This document shows, one piece after another, positions 13,571 through 26,300 of a stretch of 64,000 bases of DNA (the stretch's first letter is position 1; each line of letters opens with the position of its first letter). Made by a program: the position numbers and the translations under genes. This DNA comes from Metopolophium dirhodum. Taxonomy: Eukaryota; Arthropoda; Insecta; Hemiptera; Aphididae. The stretch covers positions 10,912,001-10,976,000 of the forward strand of contig NC_083562.1 in NCBI RefSeq assembly GCF_019925205.1, in the 5' to 3' direction. The notes beneath the pieces are model-generated. The model was not told where the DNA came from and searched no databases. It saw nothing but the letters and a program-made list of their open reading frames with translations.

Positions 13571-16000
13571 TAATATATAATATACTATTTGGGCCGGCAC
13601 TATACATCACTCGTGATGTTTTTTTCTCGCGCGCATTATCGACGGTATCCAATATTTATTATTATTACTATTATGAACTCTTGGAGAAAACCTGTTGCCC
13701 GGTGGATCGTCCAAGACAATTTTAATGGATATTACGCAAAGAGTAGGTATATGTTTCCCCCTTTTGAAATATTATTTCGATGTGCTTCTTAACACAATAA
13801 AATACCTCGATAATGGTACAGTGTCACGCGATTAAAATGAATTGTTGAAATATTTCAGATATATTATATCCTAAGTTCGAATAAGCGGCTGTTTACAAGG
13901 CAAGGTCTGTTTTAATTAAAACTACGGTAGAGAAAAAACCCTTCAAAAAGTATATTCTTTTATTGGGCTTTTTGATAATTATTAGTTTTGTTGGTGCCTG
14001 TATTATAATTAATTTAAATTATGTATAATATGTAAATATAACAGGAACAATATAATAAGAATTCCACTCAACGTTTTATATTCTGAAATTCATAGCAATG
14101 TAATTTATAATAAATTATTAGTACCTATATTGTTTACCTAGATGCACGTGTCTATATTTTTATAAAACTAATTATATCAACATTACGTAAACATAAACAA
14201 ACAGAATTAATATTTTTTATCGTGGGAAATATTAATTTGGACTTACCGCCGAAATTGTGTAATACATTATATTATAATATAATATTTTATATGCTTAATT
14301 GGATCGAGTTGTTAAGTTAACATTTTTTTTTTAAATAACTTAAATCCTCCGCAGTTATATTGTGTTAAAATTCTGGACTAAATTTTTTTCAATAAGTATT
14401 GTGTTTAAAAGAAATCTTGTAGGTATTACTTATCTTATACACATTTTTTAATTTTATTCTTTTATGACTTGTAATTTATTTTGTAGATTAAATGTATACA
14501 ATATCAAAATATGTTATGTAGCAAACGTTGTCTGCAATGTGACTGTATATTACAAAAACGAAAATGGTCTTTGAAAAAATATGTTAACGATGTTTATGAG
14601 GTAGAGGATAGCTGATACCTTATACATATTTTGTATACATATATTACATATTATCATTTGTTTTTGTATGCATAGTAAGAGGACAGTTTATTCGAGTAAT
14701 TGAAAATAATAAACATTTTATCCTATATGAAAGCTAAGTTTATTTATTATACACACGCGTATTTATTTATGACGATATGTAGACATGTCTATACATTATT
14801 TAACTTATATGTTTTTACTTGAATTAAAATATTTTTATATATGGGATTTGTTTAAAAAGATGTTCAAATATTTGATAATAATATTATTACCAGTTATGTA
14901 TTGCTCATATATAGTTATATACAGGTTTTTAACTTAATATTTTGATACGCGTCAAACATACCCAAGTTCTTTATTATCTATATCTTTGTTATTCATTTAA
15001 GGACATAATAGGTACCTATTATGTTTGAAATTTTGAATGTTATATGATCTTTAAAATTGTGTATAATAGTATATTATAGGTAATAAATTATTTTTGTGCA
15101 GACCAACAATTAATTATTATATAGAATACCTACACCATAATCAGTAATACAAGTAAAAATCTAAATACTATGTTTTTCAATTGTATATACTTATTACTTA
15201 CCTACATTTTAATATTTTATATTCATAGTTAAAACCATAATTCCGTTCAATTGACTGTATATACCGAGCGATCAGCGCCAGTGCAATAATATTATAAACA
15301 AATATGATAGAATAGTATATTATATATACACGACTTTATAGGTATATCTACCTATAATAGTTATAGAAATAAAACATTTTATAACCTATGGGGTTATGGT
15401 TATATAATTACACCTATGTACTAGAGTGTCTATATATGAGTAACAGGAGCTGTATACATATACTTGTATTTCATGTATTTCATTTGTTTTACATAATTTA
15501 AAACACATAATATCATCACACTAACGCAATAGCTTCCGATGGGTTGTATCCACTGCAGATTTACGAGAAACAATTTAAACACACCCATTCCACAGTTAAC
15601 GCCATCACAATGCATTTGTTATTTTTTTTTCAATAATAAACATCGCCGTAGGTATATGCCAGATACGCCGTCACAAAAAAACGTAAAGAATTTTTGATAC
15701 CTATACACTCATCGTTGTGTTGCCGCGTATTTTTTTCTTTTAATATTTTAATGTCTGTATATTTGCTATAATATGTAGGTAGTTATATTATAACCACATA
15801 CGGTATACCTACACTGGCACGTAAGGAATTCGTTTAAACGGTCTGCTGTGGGTTCATTTATTACTGTATTAATATAATATAACAACAACTATAATAGTAG
15901 TAACTTATAATAATAATAACGATGATGATAAAAAATTATAGCTTGAGCATCGATTATATCAAAATTAATTTACAACCCGTTTTCCGACACCCTGCTGCAG

Positions 16001-16071
16001 CGGTCGTGATGGTTGCGCCCAACGGTGGCGGTGACGGCTCATCTACGAAAGCGGTGGCGGTGGCGGTGGCG
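16001..16071 (+). other. Candidate first coding exon (unproven)
   Basis: A pyrimidine-rich stretch ending in CTGCTGCAG is followed by 71 bases holding an ATG at 16,009. The frame reads MVAPNGGGDGSSTKAVAVAV plus one Ala, and then meets a consensus donor, GTAAGT, at 16,072, exactly at a codon boundary. The exon is GC-rich in an AT-rich setting, partly because of a GTGGCG repeat. No protein family is recognised. It could be the start of a gene with a long intron, or a chance islet with a good donor. Confidence 0.25.
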
Positions 16072-17990
16072 GTAAGTCACAAAGAGGACAAGGGGGAAGA
16101 AAACTTGGCCGAAACATCATTACGCCGGTCACCTTATTCGATCGGCGGCGCATTGTGTTGACGTGAAAAAAAGCCAACTGCGCCAATAGGTCATATAGGT
16201 ACTTCTATACTCAATAATAATATTATATTGAGTTGAATCATTAACGAAGACTTAATCGTTTTATATTTGTGAAAAATTCTAATATACGATTCTCGTATAA
16301 ATTCTCAGGTAGGTAGGTATAATAGTGGTATGGAGGTATTATTGCTTTTATATCGACAGCATTGCGACACAGTTATTTTACTGCAGACATACTAATGTAT
16401 ATAGTACCTATATACTAAGGTAGGTGTCTATACAGAATGTATAATTTTTATTTGTGTTTATGTTTGTCATAAGTTATTCTTTTCCTTATAATAGAGAATT
16501 ATATTTATAAATACATTGAGTACTTACATTTTTAGAAAAAAAATATGGAAGTATAGCAGGAAACTTTTTTCGTACATAGGGTAGTCTAGGATTTTTTCTA
16601 CGCTAAAACGTTGTGTGTAAGTATAATGTTTACCTAAGCGTCTGTCATATATGCATCACACTTTAAGAAATCTCTACAAATATAAATGGTTGAAAAATAT
16701 CTTGTGAAAATAAGTGCGTAAACGTTATTAATATATAGATAATATGACTATATCTTATAGATAATTAAAATAATATTTTGTATACTATGAAAACTCGAAC
16801 CGCAATAGATTTTATTTTGGAATAAATATAAATATAATAAATTTAATAAATAATAAATATTTTCCAAATATTTTAAATATTTCTGAGCTATTTATAGGAA
16901 TAAGACATTTTTGATTTTTTTTTTTTAATGATTGTTGATAAATTATTTTTTGCTCATTCATAAAGTCTTATAAATTTGATACAAGTTCCTCATAAGTTTT
17001 TATTAGTGTACTTTAAAAAAAGGTTGAGCATAAACTCACAATATTTTTGTATGAGCGCCTGAAGATAGAATTTTGAATTAGAAATGTATAAAATGTATTC
17101 TTTTTATATCCAAGGTTAAAAACTGAATACAAGAATCATTAAAAGTGTTTCTACTTTGAACAAGAAGTAGTTCACATTAATTTTTAATGAGCGTTTGAAG
17201 TTCAAATTCTTGCGAAAAATACTCACAAACATAAAAAATATTTAGCCCACAATTTACGCTTATAAAAAATATACCCGTATCACAATTCACATAAAAAATT
17301 AAAAATGGGACACAACATAAGCGATCCTTTAACAGGAACCCTAACCCACTAAATCACTATTATTGCATTCTCGATCTCATTCATATTTTCAACCTTTACA
17401 TGGCGAAAAACCACCTTTTCCAAGAATTTATTGGTTAGGTTATGGTGAATCATTGTAAACAAATAAACAATAAATAATAATTTATAAAAACTTGTTGGCA
17501 ATAAAATTAATTCAAGTGGTTTTGCACTATTTCTTAATTGATATTATACTTCAAAACATTTTTAAGAATTTATTACTCTGTATGCAGTGGCAGAGTGAAG
17601 TCGACAAAACTAACCCAATTATAGGTACTATAAATAGGTAATATAAATATTATTATATAATAAATACATTTTATGTAATTTAGGGAACTTAGATTTAATC
17701 ACTTTTAGGAAAAACCACTTTTATAAAAAAATTTTATTAATTATAGGTAAAAAACCAGCTATTTTCTACTTTTCTTATAATAGTGATATTATAGGTTTTT
17801 AAATAATTTTAATGACTTATACAATGTATACATAGGTATAGGTATTATATTATAATTTTAATTTTATAAAACAATTTTATTGTTTTAAAATATACGAGTG
17901 GTGTTATTATAAGTATATAGTAAGTAGATACTTATAAGTACTTCAATCTATATAAAAATATGTAGTGTAGTAGTAGTGGTAGGTAGCTAT
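16072..17990. other. Gene-free AT-rich stretch
   Basis: Nothing codable was recognised. An AACCCTAACCC word near 17,337 is isolated and not part of an array. Confidence 0.5.
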
Positions 17991-17995
17991 TGTTG

Positions 17996-18700
17996 GGCCT
18001 TCAGCACAGCATTGCCTTAAGAGTGGTCGGTGCATACAGAACTCTGTGCACTGCAGTTGCAATATTATTGGTGGTAGCAGGAATGGTCCTCGTACTGTGT
18101 ATGACACGTGTCCGTTTCGAGCTACATAAACTGTGAGGCCGATGATGCAAAACATATGGTGAAAAGCAGCGTCTGCAGGAGGTGGTGGAAGGAATGGTAC
18201 GATGAGACGTCAATCGGTGCTTGGACGAAACGCTTCTTCCATGACGTAAATTGATGAATAAATTGACCATAATAATATGGTATAACGACCTACTTCATCT
18301 TACTGTTTTAATAACTGGGTATGCTAATTTCCTTCTAGTATTGCTTGCATATAGGTTTGCGCTGGTGTTCATGCTCAGAATGTGTGTCATCTGGAACCTT
18401 ATGAACGATACAAGACACCTGTTATTCAGATGGTGGTCGATGGACAAGGGATCTGATATCATTTGAGGCAATAGTAGGTGAGGACATGTCGCCGGATACG
18501 ATTTACACCATCATGTAGCGAAGTCGATGAACACGCGGGATAGACCGGTACATATCATATTATATCCTGAAGGCCGGAGTCCAAGGGTGATGAGGAATAG
18601 TAGAGACAGCATCATCGATGTCATAGATAATATGATCTGGCGGGCGGGACAATGGCATGTTGTTCTGAAAAAACATTATAGTATATTGGTAAAGACAATA
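17996..18700 (+). mobile_element. Relic of an R1-like non-LTR retrotransposon (3' part of ORF2)
   Basis: Three frames together give the pattern of the end of an R1/LOA-type reverse transcriptase and its C-terminal region. From 17,996 the frame reads IALRVVGAYRTLCTAVAIL, like the ALRVxxAYRT motif after the RT domain. A WTKRFFHDVN segment starts at 18,222. Next come LTVLITGYANF and, near 18,410, NDTRHLLFRW, matching the LTxxLTGHGxF and His/Cys (HxxFxCxRW) motifs, with the second Cys of the finger lost. After a further frame change at about 18,440, DLISFEAIVGEDMSPDTI matches the end region. Stops and frameshifts are frequent, so this is a dead copy. No poly(A) tail or target-site duplication was found, and the right border is approximate. 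Confidence 0.6.
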
Positions 18701-18729
18701 AGTTTTCAGGTGACATTTTCTGCAGACTT

Positions 18730-20177
18730 ATAAGTGTGTAACGTTATTATTATTGTCGAAGGAAAACTGTAAGGTCAGTTAACTTTACTGTAGTTACACG
18801 AAACGTAGAGAGTGGAGAGCAAATTAAAGGCTGTTATCTCCCCGACTCGGAGATTAAAAAAAGGTAGCGGTATAGTAGCATAGTCAGTATGGTACTTATA
18901 TATATATAGCAGAAGTATAGTATAAAGTAGTAGCAGCAGTATAGTTTCACCCGCGGCTGTCGTGTGTATATATGTGGGTATTCGCGTAAAGTGTGAGCGC
19001 GCGTCACCGTCTAGTATATAGAATAATAATAATAATAATATACATTTACCGAGGAGTCTATATAATATTATTATAACGACGTCAGTTGCAGCCGTCCGCG
19101 CGCCAAGCAACTATATACTAAATATATATTATATATATACTTTTACTAGACGGCGGCGCGGCGGCTACACACGTATTTGACCACACGCAGGGCGCGACCA
19201 ATCCGATAATGGACGTACAAAGATGGCATCCTTGAATCAATTATACACCTCTTCCTTCCGCCTCGGGGTCTTACCGCCCCTACACCCCTCCCACCGCAAA
19301 CAGGAGGACGGCTGAGCGGTCCGCCCGCCCGCACTAATAGTACAACAATGATATAAAATATAACGCGATAATGGTATAACAATATAAACATAATAAAAAT
19401 AATAATATGTAACGACGAACGAAGTCGAAAAAATAATAATAATAGTAATAGTAATCTACCATCACGAATCGGATGGACGTTTACTCGTCTATATTATAAT
19501 AAAATTATATACCTACATAATGAGAGCCGCGGAGACGAGTTTTTAAAACGTACAGTTTTTGTAGTGGGAGTGGATATACGTCTCTGCGGCTAATCTCGCT
19601 ATTTCACAGCATTATTATTGTATACATATTATATTATTAATTATTATACTTTCAGAGTAGAAGTATCGTATAATAATTTTGTCGTATTACAGGTATTAAT
19701 AGTTGTGTAGAACACAGTCTAACTTTGCAATGTGCACTGGCATATTATTAGGTATATGTATATTTGTACTATATATTTATATCTAAATGACATCGTACAT
19801 TGCAACGATATATTTTCGTTTTCCAGCTGTTTTCTGTTGCATTTCAGTTCAACACAATGTGTTGAAAAATCGATACAAAAGTTCATCTTTTAAACCGTAC
19901 AATTTTACAAATCACGATTCAGCACTATATAGGCTATACTAGCTACGGATAATATTACTACTGGGCGCATGTACGGTATTATGCTTACGCGTACCGTCAA
20001 GTTAGTAAGTTACGTAATATTATATTATATAAAACAATTATTGTCGGGTGTCGGTACTTATCCATATACCTATACAATATTATGATAGCAATAACTACCT
20101 ATGATGATGTTATGTGTAATTTCGCGTGCTCACATAATATCGCCGCAGAGGTCTCCTCGGTCACGTTTTGTTTACAG
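18730..20177. other. Gene-free stretch with a GC-rich patch
   Basis: No gene is supported. A CpG-rich patch at about 19,080-19,340 contains GGCGGCGCGGCGGC-like runs and a C-rich segment near 19,270-19,335. It is open on the minus strand, but nothing in it is recognisable. Confidence 0.45.
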
Positions 20178-20306
20178 TGCCCCCGTGGCGGGGTGACGCG
20201 CCGCGGCGTCGGTGGCGCTTGCACGCGGGTACGCGGGAGCGCGTGCAGCCCGACGCCGGCGGCCACCACGTGCTCCAGGCGGACCCGCGGCGAAGAAACC
20301 CCCCCC
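20178..20306. other. GC-rich islet with exon-like borders (orientation unresolved)
   Basis: This 129-base block is strikingly GC-rich. On the plus strand it sits between an acceptor-like TTTTGTTTACAG and a donor GTACGT. Two plus frames stay open across it; one contains TRERVQPDAGGHHVLQADPR, which has a strongly GC-biased third position. A minus frame (containing VRLEHVVAAGVGLHALPRTR) is also open and could end at a GTAAAC donor. I recognise no family in any frame. It may be an internal coding exon, a 5' untranslated exon, or a CpG patch without a gene. Confidence 0.2.
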
Positions 20307-23300
20307 GTACGTACTCGATACCTATTATATTTACCTGTAAATAGAAATATTCAAATGTTAAATATATAATAATAATAATATATATTAATATTTTGATTAT
20401 AACAATATGTATATTATATATTAATATATTATTATACATGCGGTCCTGACCAGCTGAGTATAGGTGGTAGGTACTCTCATTCATTCATACATACATGCAT
20501 TATTATATTATAACTTATACGATTATCGTAGTTTCCTATCCCTATGATATGATGTATATACAATATACTGCTGCAGAGAGATCATCTCGCTTGGACCTTA
20601 AATCTCCTCACGCTTTATGTGATTTGAATATTGATTTAATGCTAAAACCGCGGAGGTATTCATGATAAACGGAAAAAAAATAATCATTAAATTGATTTTT
20701 TAATTATGTGTAAATGTTTATATAGATAACATATTATTATTATAAATATCTATAAATTTGTAACCAATGTTCATGAGCCACGGCAAATTTTTGAAATTTG
20801 AATTGGGTAAAAATATTAACAATATTAAAACCTCCATGATTAAACAACTAGTAGCTTTTTGAAATCAGGAGAAAATAATATTTAAGTGTTATCTATAGGT
20901 GCGAATTTTTGATATAGGTATATTCAACATTCCCTATACATATCGCTTGTGTTGTCACTTATAGGTACCATGAACGTAATAGATAATATACCTATAGTAT
21001 ACAGTAAACTCTCAATATTATTAGCGGGTGGATTATCCATATGGTCTTCTATGGGACTATAATATATACAGTACATACTTAAAATACTGTTTATTTACAA
21101 CATATGTATATTTTGAAAAGAAATTAATGTGAATGTTTAAATGAAAATACGACGCGTAGGTAGGTACTTATCTAATTTTGTTTAAATACTATTTAATCTT
21201 ACATATTATAATAATAGCAGTATTGTTTCAATTTGTATTCTGTGGGTTAACTGCGGAATTCACTTATTCGCGGCGGTTGCCGTGCCACCCTATTCCGTGG
21301 ATCATTGTGAGATGAGAGTTGATTGTACATTATAATTTATAATATATTTTATATTCACGGTGGTGTCCCTATAATACCTATATTGTTATATAATCGAATA
21401 ATAGATATCGATTCCATTCCATTACATTAGACTTGTATACAGTCCAACTTTCCTAATCATTTTATTTGCCATTAAAAATAAATAACAGGTACTTACATAT
21501 TATTATAGTTCAATAGTACAAATAATTTTTTTTATACTATTCTGTTATATTTTGTAATGAGTTACAGTGGATTATGTATGTACGTATATATATATATTCT
21601 ATAGTATATTACAGATATAATTTATGCGTGCAAAATTGTCTATATTATTATGTGACTATAATAAATTTATTTATAGTCTATACCTATAAGTGTAGTAATG
21701 TAATGTAGTAATGTAACTATATATAATATATATATCTGCAACAATTTGCAAAACCAATTTAAAATATTAAAAATTGTAATCGTTATAGAGACGCTAATAT
21801 TAAGTACTAATTTATTGGTGCATAAATGTTTGTTTATTCGTATGTGTAAATCTGGCTACTTTATTTCTGGTTTTGATAGCCACCGCCCACCATTTAGTCA
21901 TTAAAATTCACAGTGTGTTTTTGAAATTAATGGTTCATAATTCAGTTTTACATTTCGTTTTGTTTTAAAAATTATATTTAAGTGTCATATAAATTTTCCA
22001 AAATATTAAAAGATGTAGTACATGTGTATTTTGATAATTAAATCAGTTTGATACGTTAACTTATGCAAACATGTAAATCACGTCGCAGCGATTTCAGATA
22101 TAATAAACACCTAAAATACAACAATAAATTCGTTTTTTTTTATACATTTCGACATACTATAATATATGGTCGTCATATGTCATATTATAAACAAAATACA
22201 GCAAACCGCATATTGATGCGTCCCAAGATAGGCAAATTATCGGTTAGATGAAACGTTTGTAATAAATCAACCTGTCTCACCCTTTTGATTTATCAAAACA
22301 GACAATCTAAAAACAAATTATGCCTGATACTTTTTGGTAAAATAATTTATAAAAAAAAAACAATTTCATGATTACTTTTGTACGTATACGTATCTGTGTT
22401 TTATTTGTGGAATTTTATTGTAGAACGATACCTAAATAAATCTGTTGTGGACGTTTAAAATTAATTCATTGTAATTATGTGTAGTGTGCACATAAGTCAT
22501 AGTTTATTTCACAAAATAATGACAATACTATATTATATAACTTAAAAATATAAAAATAAAATAAAATATTAACAAAATATTTTATTTTTAAAAATCAAGA
22601 ATTTTTATTATTATTATTATTACCAGAAGTTTAATCTTATATTTCTTTCATTTTTAATTATCTGCAATCATAATTATATTGCTTATAGCATAATATATTA
22701 GTACAAAATATAAACATACCACAATATTATGTTTGGTATACCTATTTATATGAATTATACCAATAGGTGATTCACATAATATTACATTACCCACACTATA
22801 CCTAAAATATAATACAATAATAAATAACGATATGAACTATTTAAAGGATTCCACCAAGTCCGTGGTAGTTTGATTATTAATTTTGTCTTACATTTGAAAA
22901 TGTGTTGTAACACCAGTTTTGATATAATATTTTATAAATGGGTTTTACTATATACATATATCTACGATCTATCTTAAATATTACTCGGTGATTATACAAA
23001 TAAAATCGACCATATACCTACCTAAAGTCTATCAGATATATATATTTTTTCTTGTCCTTGGTCAGTTCATTCTAATTTTTCCACTTGACCGCGCTACCTG
23101 AACATTCATATACCTAGGTAGGTACCTACTAACAAATAACAATCCGTCCGTCTGACAACTGTAATAAAAAAACAAAAAAAAAAAATCACTTCCAATTTCT
23201 CTCAAACGACTATACGCATATTCTACGTCCATATCATTATTGAAGTATGATTTGTGGGAAAATTTAATTTTAATAGTGGGTTTTATTCGTTGGACGCGTA

Positions 23301-26300
23301 CATGTTTCGAATCTGTTCGTGGTTATTTATGACGAATTATTTTTGAAATATGTCCAACGAATTTAATAAATTCAACAGCATATAATAATATCACAACTAT
23401 AATAATAATAATAATAATAATATTATATGCGGCTTGTCTAAAAACGGACTCGGACGAAAACACGATTTTAAACATATTTAAAAACAATATCATCCACGAG
23501 TGGACCGTGCTTTGATTATACAATCGTTATAATATAGGATTGGTCTGCACTCTGCAGAAGAATATATTGCGCTTTAATTTATTACGCTCGATATCGATTA
23601 ATTTTAACAACAATAATATACAAACACGGTTTTTTTTTTTAGTTATTTTGACATGGATTGCTGAGCATTATACTCGTTAAAAACCCAAAGAAGAAAAACC
23701 AATCGCAGTCCACTGCTCGGAAGAATTATGATCTGAGTTGATATTATGTATCTACCAGCTATAATATAATGTACGCTGTTGTGCGTATTATAGATCACTC
23801 TGACGAGTATGGAAATAATAATATAACGTTTAATACGTTTCGTTCGAGCTGTGAAAAATAGCGCAAGTTTTAAATTGGATATCGTTTTTAATGGGAAACG
23901 CACTGCTCCGTCGTATTGAAATAATGACATACCTCCATAGCTCCAGCTGCATAATCGTGAGGAATAATAATAATGTATAGTAATCGAACCTCGTGAAAAG
24001 TTATCGTTTTCGTTTTCAAAACGATTATCTATATAGCTATTATGCATATTATTTTATACGTTCGTTGCGAAGAAATCCGTTTTGCAGCCGTCTCGTCGAC
24101 CCTCAAGTAGTATCCGGGCAGTAGTTGTATGACGTGGAATTTTCATCTATCAGTAGCGAAGAACTATATTTTTATTTTTATAATATTATTACAACATTAT
24201 TATTTCCTGTGTGATTTTTTTTTATTTAAAACGATTTTTGTATTTCCTGAAAACTACACTCATTTCACATAGGAGGTTTGTTCTCTTCAACGACGATAAT
24301 ATAATTTAAAAAATGCCTTTGCTATTTTTAAGTTATTTATATCAACTAACAATGTTTTGTCAACAGCTTTGTAAGTTTCAGTTATTTTTTAATTTATGTC
24401 GATATAATAATTGTTGTTGTTTTAAATTCAAAATAGGTACTTGAAAATTTAATAGACAATTTCTCATGTTGTAGCTACTTACTGGAATAGTGAAATTTAA
24501 TAAACATCAAATATAAATGAATATTATAATAATTTCTATATAATACTAGATATGCAATTTGTTTTCAGCAAAAATAAGTTGAAACTTAAACTTACCACGT
24601 ATTACTAATAGAAAAATGAATTATTGATAACAATAAATAAACATAATATAATAACGTCTCTTTAGAAATGTATACGAACAACTAGGGTGTATCTGCAGAT
24701 TAGAATCATTTTTCCTATGCAATGATTTGTCATTGAATTCAAATGTTAAACATTCATTACAGTGACCTACTCGATCACTATAGGTAGGCACTATGCACAT
24801 TAAAAATGTAAAGCGAACTCCCCTGTTTTGTGTTTTTTATATACTATACGAAGCTTCAATATATTTGGAAGAATGTCAACAGATTATAATAATACTAGAA
24901 AAAAATTTAAAAATGTTAAAATTATTGGAATATTACTTATTAGTGGATATAACTTCTATAATGATGTCTAACTGTTTAAAACGTGTGTTAAGAAAGACGT
25001 GTCTTACAAAAAGCTAAAAAGAATGTTATTTTCTATTAATGCACAGCCCTACTCTTAAATAAAGATACAACATATTATTATAAAATCACATCTATAATAA
25101 TAAAATATTATAATCACAGTTGATACTAATTGACAACCAATACGCTTTTATAATGTCCACACAAGGCTTATGGAATTACAATATACCAAAGTATCACGAG
25201 TCGTTAATGTACAAAATTGTATATATAAAAATATATAATAATAATATTAAAGGCTTTAAGGGTGATTTATCTCAGTCATCCCTTCCAATAATAATTACGC
25301 CTCTGCACCAAGGGTCGGAATGACGTTGGCATACTCCACCTTCGGGGGAAACTATATCATTACATTATAGTTAATACCGTTTATACGGCACAGCATTTTT
25401 ATATTATATTATATTATTAATTTTTTTTAATTTTCCGACCAGTTTTATCCGATTATAATTGTATTATTCTTACACAGTTTTCGGGAACGTTTAACCGTGT
25501 CCGGCCGAACCGGAAATAATAATATAATAAAATGTTATAATAGTATATATATATGTACATAAATATTATTATGTACGTCGTCTCCCGCCGGGGAAACGCG
25601 CTCGTCGACCGATCTCGGTACCACGGCAATTAAGTGCGGGCCCGGTGTTCGGCTGCAATCCTACAAAGGTATACATAATATTTTAAGCATTAGGTATAAC
25701 ACAAAATACTGAAGCCATATTATACGAGCCCGGTCGTTTGATTTTCTGACTGTGTATCTTATACAACTGCAGCCGTGCAGTACGACATACTGAACGTATT
25801 ATCATTATCTGCGTGCCGACAATTTTAGGTTCGTTTTGAAATGGTGACGAGTAGGTAATAGCGCTCTCCACCATACCGCACTGTCGTACCCAGGTTGCAC
25901 TGATATAGGTCACTGATAATCGTCCTGGGTGCAGGCTGGTTCAAGGGTAGATGAAACACAAAATCGATACTATTATCACCGATGTATGGAGATAATCATA
26001 TATTTGATGGGTACTGTGGTACTTATCATGATAATGATAAGGCGCACGAACTCCAGGAGCTCGTGCAACTATGACTGCACTAGGTGCAAAAAACTCGCAA
26101 AGTGCAGAAACGTGTAACATAAAATTACTAATTAAGTGCGCACTGAAATAACTGGTGAAGCATAAAAAAGTACACTAGTGCAGCTATAATGCAACGTACA
26201 TATAGTGGAAAACGCTATGAGACAAAAAAAAAATAAAAACAAAACGAAAACAATACACGCGAAGATGTCCCTTATACGCCTATGTTGTTATTTAGTGGTG

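Larger units (their letters stand above)
8404..16000. other. Gene-free AT-rich stretch rich in microsatellites
   Basis: No gene is supported. It holds (ATT)n at 8,548-8,568, (AAT)n around 9,030-9,100 and 9,805-9,826, a 25-bp direct repeat at 9,860-9,916, and (CA)10 at 13,551-13,570. Open frames at 12,472-12,888 (both strands), 12,838-13,510 and 11,325-11,585 were read. They are Tyr/Ile-rich translations of AT repeats, or unrecognised sequence with no splice signals worth following. Confidence 0.5.

Noticed and set aside
17335..17350. AACCCTAACCC, telomere-like
   Set aside because: A single partial occurrence. Insect telomeres use TTAGG, and there is no array.
23643..24047. 134-codon minus-strand open frame
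   Set aside because: No domain, signal peptide or recognised motif; its Ile/Tyr-rich stretches are typical of translated AT-rich DNA.
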